51,107 bases of DNA. It comes from Lachnospiraceae bacterium. Its GTDB lineage: Bacteria > Bacillota > Clostridia > Lachnospirales > Lachnospiraceae. Position 1 is the first letter of the stretch, and each line of letters starts with the position of its first letter. The notes beneath the pieces were generated by a model. The model did no database searches. It was not told where the DNA came from and worked only from the letters and a program-made list of their open reading frames with translations. Positions 1 to 7,840 of the stretch are shown here, piece after piece. The position numbers and the translations under genes were made by a program. The DNA lies in NCBI GenBank assembly GCA_017470735.1, contig JAFUYB010000065.1, positions 1-51,107 on the forward strand, in the 5' to 3' direction.

Positions 1-43
1 AATCGGAGGTTCCTTGGATGCTAAAGGTGAATTTATATGCCAT
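1..43 (-). CDS. Start of a probable RelE/ParE-family toxin, cut by the window edge
   Basis: On the minus strand an ATG at 43-41 overlaps the stop codon of the AbrB-type antitoxin gene by one base (TAATG), the coupling usual in toxin-antitoxin operons. Only 14 codons lie in the window, reading MAYKFTFSIQGTSD. This opening resembles the first beta strand of RelE/ParE-type toxins, but so short a stretch cannot prove a family. The toxin call rests mainly on its position directly after an antitoxin-like gene. Confidence 0.5.
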   Translation of the reverse strand, partial: MAYKFTFSIQGTSD

Positions 44-303
44 TATTCAACTTCCAAGGCATCCATCATTTTGTCTACTGAGTCAAAGACTGGCTGTTTG
101 CCGTTTTTTATGTCGTCTTTAGCCTTTGCAATTTCCTGCTTAAGCTCATCAATGTATTTTTTGGGATAGACTGTCACAGGTAATAGGCAGATCATGCCGT
201 CTTTTTCAAATATATCAAATTTATCTCCAACTGATAATCCCATACCTGAGACAATGCTTTTAGGAATAGTGATCTGCGCTTTTGTTCTGAGTTCTGCAAC
301 CAT
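43..303 (-). CDS. AbrB/MazE-type antitoxin, swapped-hairpin DNA-binding protein
   Basis: An 86-residue protein. The first 45 residues fit the AbrB/SpoVT/MazE swapped-hairpin DNA-binding fold: RTKAQITIPKSI, then GLSVGDKFDIFEKDG. The charged second half (ELKQEIAKAKDDIKNG, then DSVDKMMDALEVE) is the type of tail that wraps a toxin partner. The ATG at 303 has AGAGGA upstream. The next gene on the strand starts on its stop codon, so the pair is probably a type II toxin-antitoxin operon in which this protein represses its own promoter and neutralises the toxin. A stand-alone transition-state regulator is less likely because of the tail and the coupled neighbour. Confidence 0.8.
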   Translation of the reverse strand: MVAELRTKAQITIPKSIVSGMGLSVGDKFDIFEKDGMICLLPVTVYPKKYIDELKQEIAKAKDDIKNGKQPVFDSVDKMMDALEVE

Positions 304-344
304 AATGATTCCTCTTTTTAGAATTTCTTACTTTCTTACTACAG

Positions 345-373
345 ATAATATGCTGTTTTTCTAATAATGTCAA
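345..373 (-). promoter_or_regulatory. Promoter of the AbrB-type antitoxin operon
   Basis: On the minus strand TTGACA (373-368) and TATTAT (350-345) are separated by exactly 17 bases, about 40 bases before the antitoxin start. A direct repeat GTAAGAAAGTAAGAAA follows the -10 box and could be an operator for the autoregulator; that last point is inference. Confidence 0.7.
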
Positions 374-495
374 GGCTAAAGGACATTTACCTATCCTCTT
401 GATTTCTTTTGAGAATAAATTTATAATCACATTACAAACAAATGCAAAACACATGCATAATACAAGAATAATACGAGGCTACAGTTGGAGGTGAA

Positions 496-798
496 ATGAT
501 TATGGCGGAACAAGTATTGATACAATTCAGAGCTGATAAGACATTAAAACAAGAGGTAGCAGATATATATAATCAACTAGGGATGGATTTGCCAACTGCG
601 TTTCGTATGTTTATGAATAAGAGTAGGCAGGTCAGAGGTCTTCCTTTTGAGGCAGTATTACCGCCAGAGACCAAGAGAGAGGAATTTAAAGAAGCTTTCT
701 ATGCATTGCGTGAAGAAGCATCAGATTTACCGGAGATGACACTGGAAGAGATAAATGATGAGATTTCGGCGTCAAGAGCAGAACGGAAGAAGGAGTAG
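496..798 (+). CDS. RelB/DinJ-family antitoxin without an adjacent toxin
   Basis: A 100-residue protein with a ribbon-helix-helix N-terminus typical of RelB/DinJ antitoxins: a beta strand (QVLIQFRAD), then a helix-turn-helix stretch (LKQEVADIYNQLGMDLPTAFRMFMNKS) and the family-like segment around GLPFE. The C-terminal half is acidic and helical, as in toxin-binding tails. GGAGG at 487-491 precedes ATG codons at 496 and 502, and either could be used. DinJ genes are normally followed at once by a YafQ/RelE toxin. Here the next gene is a Cys-rich protein of another family, so this antitoxin looks orphaned. Confidence 0.82.
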   Translation: MIMAEQVLIQFRADKTLKQEVADIYNQLGMDLPTAFRMFMNKSRQVRGLPFEAVLPPETKREEFKEAFYALREEASDLPEMTLEEINDEISASRAERKKE

Positions 799-834
799 CC
801 TATGTTTTTCAAAAAGCACGAAAGGAGTCAGACA

Positions 835-1158
835 ATGGATTACGAAGCAGCAGCACGGAACAGTCATAGAAGCGGACAGAATTGCGCAATGGCAGTGTAT
901 GGGGCGTTTCGACAAGTGAACGGAAACAGCACCTCTGCGCCGAGACCGAGGGAAGAAGATGGAAAATGCGGAGCGGTGCTGGCGGCAGAGAAGGTGATGC
1001 GGGAGATGAACATCGGCGATACGGCGGAATTTGATAAGGAATTTGAGCGGCTCTATGGTTCACTGAAATGCGCTGATCTGCGGGGTGCGGCAACGGGAAA
1101 ATGCAATGATTATGTTGGTACGGCGGCAAAGATGGTGGGAGAACTGCTCGCTAGATAG
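835..1158 (+). CDS. C_GCAxxG_C_C-family Cys-rich protein
   Basis: A 107-residue protein starting at ATG 835, chosen over an upstream in-frame ATG at 802 because AAAGGAG lies just before 835. Cysteines at positions 17, 45 (in GKCGAVLAAEK), 79 and 90 follow the spacing that defines the C_GCAxxG_C_C family, proposed to be redox-active or metal-binding. Function is not established for the family, and nothing here adds to it. It lies between the orphan RelB gene and the DUF3990 pair and has its own ribosome binding site. Confidence 0.75.
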   Translation: MDYEAAARNSHRSGQNCAMAVYGAFRQVNGNSTSAPRPREEDGKCGAVLAAEKVMREMNIGDTAEFDKEFERLYGSLKCADLRGAATGKCNDYVGTAAKMVGELLAR

Positions 1159-1190
1159 CATCCATAAATCGCTATAAATAACTGCCATTG

Positions 1191-1238
1191 ACAACTTGTT
1201 TGTGCAGACTGTACAAACAAGTTGTTTTGGTGTATAAT
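1191..1238 (+). promoter_or_regulatory. Palindromic operator overlapping the promoter of the DUF3990 pair
   Basis: A perfect 13-bp inverted repeat, ACAACTTGTTTGT (1191-1203) and ACAAACAAGTTGT (1213-1225), with a 9-base spacer. TATAAT lies at 1233-1238. With 17-bp spacing the -35 box would be TGTACA at 1210-1215, inside the palindrome. A protein bound there would block RNA polymerase, as expected for an autoregulated toxin-antitoxin operon. There is no T-run after the hairpin, so it is unlikely to be a terminator. Confidence 0.7.
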
Positions 1239-1263
1239 CCTGTTGAAAGGAGGCGTTTGAAAG

Positions 1264-2112
1264 TTGAAGATTGATTGTGAATATAGAATCAGAGATGATA
1301 TAGGATTTATTATCGAAGCAGAAGGAATAAATAAACTGGAACTCTCAGAATCAACCGGGATTTCAAGAACAACGCTTGATTCAATAGAAAAAAAAGGTTT
1401 TACAACAAATGAAGTATGTGAAAAACTGTATTCCTATATATATGAACAGAATTATAGGCTTAATTCAGTTAAGGAAGAACTGATAAAAGAAAAGTATGTG
1501 AATGTACTGTTTCATGGTTCTAAATATGGTCTATCTGAAGTGACGGTTTCTGGATCGAGGAATAATTGTGATTTTGGAAATGGTTTTTATTTAGGTCAAA
1601 CATATAACCAGGCATTATCATTTGTATGCGAATATGATAATGCGTCGGTATATTCATTTAAGTATTCATTTGACGGATTTAAAATAGTTGAATTTGATTG
1701 CTCTCTTGACTGGATGCTTGCAATCTGTTCTTTTAGGGGCACGATAAAAGAATACACTGAAAGTAGTATGGTTCAGGGAATTGTAAGGAGAATAGAAGAT
1801 GCTGATGTTGTTATAGCGCCTATCGCGGATAACAAAATGTTTTATATAATGTCTCAGTTTGCGGAAGGCGAGATTAATGCAGAAGTCGCTCTTCATTCTT
1901 TATCAGCATCCGCTTTAGGATTTCAATATATTATAAAGACAGAGCGGGCATTAAAGAAATGTACTCCTATAGAAAAGTATTATTTGTCTGCCCCGGAACG
2001 AAAGGATTGCAGGAAGCAATTGATCGAGAGGGGTTACGAGATAGATACAAAACTCAAACTTGCAAAAAGAGAGTTCAAAGATGGATTATACATTGAGGAG
2101 TTATTGAAATGA
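1264..2112 (+). CDS. HTH-DUF3990 protein, probable ADP-ribosyltransferase-like toxin
   Basis: A 282-residue protein starting at TTG 1264, ten bases after AAAGGAGG. Residues 25-46 (LELSESTGISRTTLDSIEKK) form a short XRE-like helix-turn-helix. From residue 80 it matches the DUF3990 pattern: LFHGSKYGL (H84), a Ser-Arg at 98-99, DFGNGFYLG (103-111) and later DVVIAPIADN and QYIIKTERAL. DUF3990 is regarded as related to the ADP-ribosyltransferase fold, with the HG and FYL motifs shaping the NAD site. The following gene overlaps its stop by four bases (ATGA). The fused HTH plus the palindrome over the promoter suggest a self-regulating toxin-antitoxin module. The toxin role is inferred. Confidence 0.75.
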   Translation: MKIDCEYRIRDDIGFIIEAEGINKLELSESTGISRTTLDSIEKKGFTTNEVCEKLYSYIYEQNYRLNSVKEELIKEKYVNVLFHGSKYGLSEVTVSGSRNNCDFGNGFYLGQTYNQALSFVCEYDNASVYSFKYSFDGFKIVEFDCSLDWMLAICSFRGTIKEYTESSMVQGIVRRIEDADVVIAPIADNKMFYIMSQFAEGEINAEVALHSLSASALGFQYIIKTERALKKCTPIEKYYLSAPERKDCRKQLIERGYEIDTKLKLAKREFKDGLYIEELLK

Positions 2113-2588
2113 AAACATTTGATCATGATGGCCTGTTGTTGGCAGAATATCAAGGGAAGCTATTTGAAAAATCTACAGAATTACGATGTTCTACACCGGT
2201 ATTTCTTAGAAGGTTTTTGCACTCTGATTTATTAAAGAAGATGGATTTGAATGATGTGGCCTCTTTATCATTGGATGCAAATGAGGGAATAGAGAGTATT
2301 CAAAACCAATTTGGTGAATCTGATTATGGAAAGAATAAGTATTCTAAAAGCGCAATGTTTTGGATTGGCTATATTTATAGATACCTTTCTTATACAAGGG
2401 GTGTTACAACGAAGTTTGTGATGAGGCTTTTCCCATATAAGCAGTTAAACGATGTCTATTACTCATTTCATACGCAGGATCCTGAATGGTGTGTGCATAG
2501 TTTGTTAGAAATGAATGGTCAAAACGAAGATGTCTTTGATAATAACTTGAGATTGAAGGCAGTGATATCCGCTAGAGGTGAGTATTAA
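2109..2588 (+). CDS. Partner of the DUF3990 protein, candidate antitoxin
   Basis: A 159-residue soluble protein translated from an ATG overlapping the upstream stop codon, so the two are made in a fixed ratio. Recognisable segments are FLRRFLHSDLLKKMD, QFGESDYGKNKYS, MFWIGYIYRYLSYTR and YYSFHTQDPEWCVHSL. I do not recognise a named Pfam domain. The usual small companion of DUF3990 proteins is DUF3791 (about 70 residues), and this is clearly a different, larger protein. Antitoxin is the simplest role given the coupling. It could instead be a second effector or a specificity subunit. Confidence 0.6.
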   Translation: MKTFDHDGLLLAEYQGKLFEKSTELRCSTPVFLRRFLHSDLLKKMDLNDVASLSLDANEGIESIQNQFGESDYGKNKYSKSAMFWIGYIYRYLSYTRGVTTKFVMRLFPYKQLNDVYYSFHTQDPEWCVHSLLEMNGQNEDVFDNNLRLKAVISARGEY

Positions 2589-2662
2589 ACATGTTTGTAT
2601 TGAATGCACAGACAAGTTTGGGCGCAATTCAGTAAATAGAACAGCCGCCAAACAGCATATAT

Positions 2663-2692
2663 TTGACATAAAAAGCGCCAATGTGATAAGAT
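2663..2692 (+). promoter_or_regulatory. Probable promoter of the opp operon
   Basis: TTGACA at 2663-2668, an 18-bp spacer, and an extended -10 TGATAAGAT whose hexamer TAAGAT is at 2687-2692. It is the only good promoter between the DUF3990 pair and oppA. The oppA start at 2783 leaves a leader of about 80 bases. Confidence 0.6.
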
Positions 2693-2730
2693 ACTTTCAT
2701 TGGTTAGCGAAGAAAAGTCTATGTTTAAAG

Positions 2731-2767
2731 GCAGAGACGGGACAGATGCCGGTTTCTGCTTTTTCTT
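2731..2767 (+). terminator. Hairpin with T-run before oppA: terminator or attenuator
   Basis: GCAGAGAC (2731-2738) pairs with GTTTCTGC (2752-2759) with one G-U pair, followed at once by TTTTTCTT. It lies after the putative opp promoter and only 16 bases before the oppA start, so it may end transcription of the upstream toxin-antitoxin-like operon, attenuate opp, or both. Confidence 0.55.
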
Positions 2768-2782
2768 AAGAGGGTTTTGCGG

Positions 2783-5284
2783 ATGACAGTCATCAAAAAG
2801 ATAGGAAAAAAGGCAGTCTGCCTGCTGCTTGCCGCAGGGCTTTTTGTGGCGTGCGCCAGCCCTGCAGGGACAGCGGATACGGCGAAGACGAGGGAAAAGG
2901 CGAATGGCAAAAGTGCTTCTTCTGATGACACATACACCTATCACGACAGCGTGTCGCAGCTTGCCACGAACTGGAATCCGCATACCTATATGACGAGCAA
3001 CGATTCTTATCCTATGACTTATATCAATTCTGACCTTTATACTTTCGTGTTTAATGACAAGCTTCATCCCGTCGATGGAAAAGAACCCTATGAGAGCTAT
3101 GCGATCGTGCCTGAAATGGCTGCGGAGGATCCGGTTGATGTGACAGCAGAAGTGCGCGCGTCCCATCCGCAGTTTTCGATTCCGCAGTCGGCAGACAGAG
3201 GTTACGCGTTCCGGATCAGGCTGCGTGAGGATCTGTGCTGGGATGACGGCACGCCGATCACATCGGCGACCTATGTCGAATCCTTAAAACGACTGCTCGA
3301 TCCCAAGCTGTTAAATTACCGTGCTGCCGATACTTATGAGGGCACCTATTCCATTGCCAATTCGGAAAAATACGCAAACGCCGGAGTCGGCGTATTTACA
3401 TCCTTTACCGATCTGGGCACGACCTATGATGAGTACATTGCGTCGGGCGGAAAGGATGAGGATGTCTATGTCGACATCAGCGGTCTGTGGAACATTACAA
3501 CGGAGGATAACAAAACCTATGCGGCGATCACGGATGATACGATGATCCGGGACGAGGCGGTCGAAGAGGGCCAGCCGGAGGATTATGTTTCCGCGAAATA
3601 TATTTGGGATACCTACCTGGCAACGGGGCAGATCGCGCCTGCAGAGGATTATATTGGTCTTGTCGAATACAAATACGACGCGGATTATTCTTTTGACAAT
3701 GTCGGACTGTACGCGGAGGATCCGTACACCCTTGTCTATGTGTTCAACAATGCGCTGGACGGCTATTACCTGGCGGCGGCATTGAGCAGCAGCTGGCTGG
3801 TCAAGCCGGAGCTTTATGATGCTTGTTTAAAAGAAACCAAAACGGCATCGGGTTCGGTATGGTCGAGCACTTATGGCACGAGCAAGGACACCTCGGCTTC
3901 CTATGGACCGTACAAGATCGACTCCTACCAGCTCGACAAGGCGATTCATTTTTCACGCAATGAAAATTGGTTCGGGTATCGGGACGGTAACCATGTCTAC
4001 ATCGATCCGGTGGATGGGAAGCAATACGATATGTATCAGACGACAAATATCGACTGTCAGGTGATCGCGGATACGACAACGAACAAGCAGATGTTCTTTG
4101 CAGGGAAGCTGGCGACATATGCTTTGCAGGCAGAGGATCTCGACCAGTACCGGAACTCTGAATATTCCAACCAGGTTCCTGCGGGAAGTACCTATTTTAT
4201 CATTTTAAACGATTTCAAGGATGTCATCGAAAAAAGGGAGCAGGCGGCTGATTTTGATACAAAGACAAAGGATGTCCAGACGATCATGCTGCCCGCGTTT
4301 CGTGAGGCATTTGCGGTCAGCTTTGACAAGTCAGGGTTTGTCAATACGGTTATGCCGAACTGCAGTGAAGGCTTCGGCCTGATCGGCGGCAGCTATATTT
4401 ACGACCCGGATACTTGCGAGTTTTACAGGGAGACAGACGAGGCAAAGCAGACCTTGTGCGATTTTTACGCGGTGGACGCGGATGAATATTCTTCCCTGGA
4501 GACCGCGGAAGAGTCGATTACGGGATTTGATCCGGTCAAGGGTGCCGAGCTGTTTCAGCAGGCATATGAAGAAGCGCTGGAAAAGGGATATCTGACGGAT
4601 GAAGATCACGACGGGCGTTCGGACCAGACGGTGACGATCACCTATTCGCTTAGCGCGGATTCTGATTTTATGACAAAAATGATCGATTACCTGAATGAAA
4701 GCCTGCGCAATGCCACAGCGGGAACCGGGCTTGAGGAAAAGGTGGCCGTGGTAAAATCGGCGCCGCTTGGCAATGATTGGGCGACCCAGCTGCGGAGCGG
4801 TCTGACCGACATCGTGATCGCCGGCTGGACCGGAGGATTGATGGATCCGTTCAATCTGACAAAGATTTATACGGAGCCGGACAAAGCCTACAACGGAAAC
4901 TGGTTTGACGCGACAAAGCACGATATGACTGTGAAGCTGGACGGAAAGAAAGTGACAATGTCGCTTGCCGACTGGTCGCAGGCATTGAACGGACTGACCA
5001 TTACCGTTGACGGTCAAGAATACAATTTTGGCTACGGCGAGGCAACGGTAAAGGAGCGTCTGCAGATCCTGGCCTCTTTTGAGAATGCGATACTTTCCAC
5101 CTATGACTATGTGCCGCTTGCCGATTCCGGCAGTCTGTATCTGCTTTCCCAGCAGGTATATTATGTAAATGATGAGTACAATCCGGTGATGAGCTACGGC
5201 GGAGTGCCTTATCTGCGGTACAATTACAGTGACCGGGAGTGGAAAGCCTATGTGAAATCACAGAATGGCGTCCTGCAGTACTGA
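2783..5284 (+). CDS. oppA: Oligopeptide ABC transporter, substrate-binding lipoprotein (family 5)
   Basis: An 833-residue lipoprotein. ATG 2783 is preferred over TTG 2777 because AGAGGG lies eight bases upstream. The N-terminus is a lipoprotein signal ending LFVAC, so the mature protein is tethered by its Cys outside the membrane. Extracellular SBP_bac_5 features include the opening WNPHTYM, the RIRLREDLCWDDGTPITS segment, SYGPYKIDSYQ and GNDWATQLRSG with AGWTGGLMDP near the end. It captures peptides for the OppBC channel. Family members usually have about 520-600 residues. The extra length sits between the lobe segments (roughly residues 180-320 and 520-620) and may alter ligand size or receptor contacts. 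First gene of a six- to seven-gene run. Confidence 0.9.
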   Translation: MTVIKKIGKKAVCLLLAAGLFVACASPAGTADTAKTREKANGKSASSDDTYTYHDSVSQLATNWNPHTYMTSNDSYPMTYINSDLYTFVFNDKLHPVDGKEPYESYAIVPEMAAEDPVDVTAEVRASHPQFSIPQSADRGYAFRIRLREDLCWDDGTPITSATYVESLKRLLDPKLLNYRAADTYEGTYSIANSEKYANAGVGVFTSFTDLGTTYDEYIASGGKDEDVYVDISGLWNITTEDNKTYAAITDDTMIRDEAVEEGQPEDYVSAKYIWDTYLATGQIAPAEDYIGLVEYKYDADYSFDNVGLYAEDPYTLVYVFNNALDGYYLAAALSSSWLVKPELYDACLKETKTASGSVWSSTYGTSKDTSASYGPYKIDSYQLDKAIHFSRNENWFGYRDGNHVYIDPVDGKQYDMYQTTNIDCQVIADTTTNKQMFFAGKLATYALQAEDLDQYRNSEYSNQVPAGSTYFIILNDFKDVIEKREQAADFDTKTKDVQTIMLPAFREAFAVSFDKSGFVNTVMPNCSEGFGLIGGSYIYDPDTCEFYRETDEAKQTLCDFYAVDADEYSSLETAEESITGFDPVKGAELFQQAYEEALEKGYLTDEDHDGRSDQTVTITYSLSADSDFMTKMIDYLNESLRNATAGTGLEEKVAVVKSAPLGNDWATQLRSGLTDIVIAGWTGGLMDPFNLTKIYTEPDKAYNGNWFDATKHDMTVKLDGKKVTMSLADWSQALNGLTITVDGQEYNFGYGEATVKERLQILASFENAILSTYDYVPLADSGSLYLLSQQVYYVNDEYNPVMSYGGVPYLRYNYSDREWKAYVKSQNGVLQY

Positions 5285-5342
5285 TAAGTGACATTGGTAT
5301 GACGGATGTGAAATGGCTTTGCTGTCGAAAGGATAGGAGCAA

Positions 5343-6296
5343 ATGATAAAATACACATTACAACGGATCTTTTATATGATACTTGTGTTTATCATCATTA
5401 TGCTGATGTGCTTTGTGCTGGTGCGGATGCTGCCGCTGCCCGTGCTGCCGCCGGATGATCCGCACACGCAGGTGGTTGAGATGCGCCGTGAAGCGATGGG
5501 ATACAATGAGCCGTATCTTGTACAGTTCTGGATTTATGTAAAAGGCATCGTTACGCATTTTGACTGGGGGATTTCCGACAAGCTGTATTTCGGGCAGGAT
5601 GTCTGGAGCATTTTCAAAGAAAAGCTTCCCGCAACCGTGATCGTCAATTTGTATTCGATTCTTTTAAGCATTCCGATCGGCATATTTTTCGGCATCCTTG
5701 CCGCACTGAAAAAGAACACCTGGGTCGATTACACGATCTCGACCCTGACGATGGTCGTGATCTCGGTGCCGAGCTTTGTGTATGCGTTTTTGATCCAATA
5801 TCTGCTCTGTTATCGTCTGCAGCTGTTTCCGTTTGTGATGGAATCGGGGACGGACTGGCTTTCGCCGTCCATGCTGCGCAGCATGGCACCTGCGGTACTG
5901 GCGCTTTCGTTTGGCGTGATTGCCGGATTTACACGGACGACAAGGGCAGAGCTGACCGAGGTTCTGACGAGCGATTACATGCTCCTTGCGCGGGTAAAAG
6001 GACTGACTGTGACGCAGGCCACGGTCCGTCACGCGATGCGCAATTGCTTTGTCGTTATCGTGCCCGCGATTTTCGGAGAGTTTCTGGGAATCCTGGGCGG
6101 GTCTTTGATCATTGAGAAAATTTTTGGAATACCGGGGGTCGGTTCGCTGACATTGAACGCGATCAACGGACCCGATTACAATCTGTTCATGCTTTCGACC
6201 GCATTCTACACGGCAATCGGGCTTGCGGCGGGGCTTGTCGTTGATATCAGTTATGGATTTCTGGATCCGCGGATCCGGATGGGGGCAGAAAAATGA
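5343..6296 (+). CDS. oppB: Oligopeptide ABC transporter permease OppB
   Basis: A 317-residue inner-membrane permease of the BPD type with the usual six hydrophobic segments: an N-terminal span (YMILVFIIIMLMCFVLVRML), a periplasmic-type loop containing YNEPYLVQFWIYV, then a five-span core. The EAA loop that docks on the ATPases reads LTSDYMLLARVKGLT, followed by FGIPGVGSL, both diagnostic of OppB/DppB. AGGAG lies five bases before ATG 5343. The gene follows oppA by 58 bases and its stop overlaps the oppC start (ATGA), so the two permeases are translationally coupled. Confidence 0.93.
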   Translation: MIKYTLQRIFYMILVFIIIMLMCFVLVRMLPLPVLPPDDPHTQVVEMRREAMGYNEPYLVQFWIYVKGIVTHFDWGISDKLYFGQDVWSIFKEKLPATVIVNLYSILLSIPIGIFFGILAALKKNTWVDYTISTLTMVVISVPSFVYAFLIQYLLCYRLQLFPFVMESGTDWLSPSMLRSMAPAVLALSFGVIAGFTRTTRAELTEVLTSDYMLLARVKGLTVTQATVRHAMRNCFVVIVPAIFGEFLGILGGSLIIEKIFGIPGVGSLTLNAINGPDYNLFMLSTAFYTAIGLAAGLVVDISYGFLDPRIRMGAEK

Positions 6297-7840
6297 CAGA
6301 TCAACAGACCAGGGAGAATTATCCTGCGGTGGCAAAGGAAAAATTCCAATTTGTCAGCGACAAGGAAATCATTTTTGATGAAGTGCCAAAGACCAAAGCG
6401 AGAGGGTATTTCGGCGATGCGCTGCTGCGTTTCCAGAAAAACCGTTCATCGGTCGTGGCGGCTTGGATTTTGCTGTTTTTGGTCTTGTTTGCATTGCTTG
6501 CGCCGATTGTCTCGCCGTACTCGGTCAAGGATCAGGACAAGACCTATACGAATTATCCGGCGTACATTCCGTTTTTCGGCGAGCGGGGGATGTCACTGTT
6601 TGGCGGGGCGAGGATATATGATTCGCAAAATGACGCGTCGATGCTTTTCTGGCGCGGGATTGCGGAGGAAACAGGCAAAGATCCTGTGATCAAAACAATA
6701 AAAACGCACGAGACACCCACACGCAGGAGAGGCGAGGAGGTGACGCGCTATACCTATGATATCAAAATCAATGCGTATTATGCGCTGGGGATCGTTTACA
6801 AGGTGTTTACCTATGATGAATTTGCGCGGATTGAGGAGTGGCAGAACGAGACGGGGATCCAGGTGATCTACCCTTATGTGTATCCGGGGGACATCAGCAA
6901 TATCCGTAACAACCCGAATCTGTGGTACCAGGTAGATGAAAAGGGAGTGGCGAAGCTGGATGAAAACGGTGCGTTTATTCCTGTCTACGCAGACCAAAAA
7001 GAAGATGAGGGCGTGCCTTATGATTCGCTGCGGATTAAAGGGGATGACGGCAGTTACATTTATTCGATGAAGAAGTCCGGGGCAGTGCAGTGCCGTGTGG
7101 ATTATTACAATTATTACCATTATCTGAATGGACGCGAGCCGTTTTATATTTTTGGAACGAGCGCAATGGGAATGGATCTGTTCAGCGCCATCGGCTATGG
7201 CGCGCGGTTTTCTCTGCTGTTCGCGGTGCTGGTTGCCGCGATCAATATGGCGATCGGAATCCTTTACGGTTCTGTGCAGGGGTATTACGGCGGGGCAGTC
7301 GATATGGTGCTTGACCGGATTGCCGATATTCTGGCAGGAATGCCGTTCATCATTGTGGCGACACTGTTCCAGATCCACCTGGCGCAGAAGGTGGGGGTCG
7401 TGTGGTCCTTTCTGTTTGCGTTTGTGCTGACCGGCTGGATCAGCATTGCCGCATTGACCAGAAAACAGTTTTACCGTTTCAAAAGTCTGGAATTCGTCCT
7501 TGCAGCCAGGACGCTCGGCGCATCGGACAAGAGGCTGATGTTCAAACACATCCTGCCCAACGCGGCGGGTACATTGATCACAAGCTGCGCGTTGGTCATC
7601 CCTGCCGTGATCGGATCGGAGACATCGCTTTCCTATTTGGGGATCGTCGATTTGAGCAGTCTGACAGGAACCACGCTCGGCACGCTGCTGTCGCAGGGAA
7701 GCGCGACCGCGACCACGGCTCCGCATACGATTTTGTGGCCAAGCATCTTTTTGGGGCTTCTGATGATCAGCTTCAATTTGTTCGGAAACGGTTTGCGCGA
7801 CGCGTTCAATCCGACCACGAGAGGTACGGACGATGAGTGA
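6293..7840 (+). CDS. oppC: Oligopeptide ABC transporter permease OppC with a large external insert
   Basis: A 515-residue permease. A cytoplasmic N-terminus of about 45 residues precedes span 1 (VVAAWILLFLVLFALLAPIV). The channel core resumes at about residue 286 with FGTSAMGMDLFSAIGYGAR, the family's FGTDxxGRD signature in altered form, followed by further spans and the EAA loop FVLAARTLGASDKRL. OppC is usually near 300 residues. Here about 190 extra soluble, Tyr- and Asp-rich residues are placed between spans 1 and 2, on the outer face. Together with the long OppA this suggests a matched, enlarged docking surface. It overlaps oppB by four bases and oppD by eight. Confidence 0.9.
   Translation: MTDQQTRENYPAVAKEKFQFVSDKEIIFDEVPKTKARGYFGDALLRFQKNRSSVVAAWILLFLVLFALLAPIVSPYSVKDQDKTYTNYPAYIPFFGERGMSLFGGARIYDSQNDASMLFWRGIAEETGKDPVIKTIKTHETPTRRRGEEVTRYTYDIKINAYYALGIVYKVFTYDEFARIEEWQNETGIQVIYPYVYPGDISNIRNNPNLWYQVDEKGVAKLDENGAFIPVYADQKEDEGVPYDSLRIKGDDGSYIYSMKKSGAVQCRVDYYNYYHYLNGREPFYIFGTSAMGMDLFSAIGYGARFSLLFAVLVAAINMAIGILYGSVQGYYGGAVDMVLDRIADILAGMPFIIVATLFQIHLAQKVGVVWSFLFAFVLTGWISIAALTRKQFYRFKSLEFVLAARTLGASDKRLMFKHILPNAAGTLITSCALVIPAVIGSETSLSYLGIVDLSSLTGTTLGTLLSQGSATATTAPHTILWPSIFLGLLMISFNLFGNGLRDAFNPTTRGTDDE

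Noticed and set aside
2578-2769. Short plus-strand frame between the DUF3990 partner and oppA
   Set aside because: It overlaps the opp promoter and hairpin, and no family is recognised.
6593-7726. Long open frame on the minus strand, 377 codons
   Set aside because: It lies wholly within oppC on the opposite strand, its composition (Arg/His-rich) is that of antisense to GC-rich coding sequence, and there is no ribosome site.
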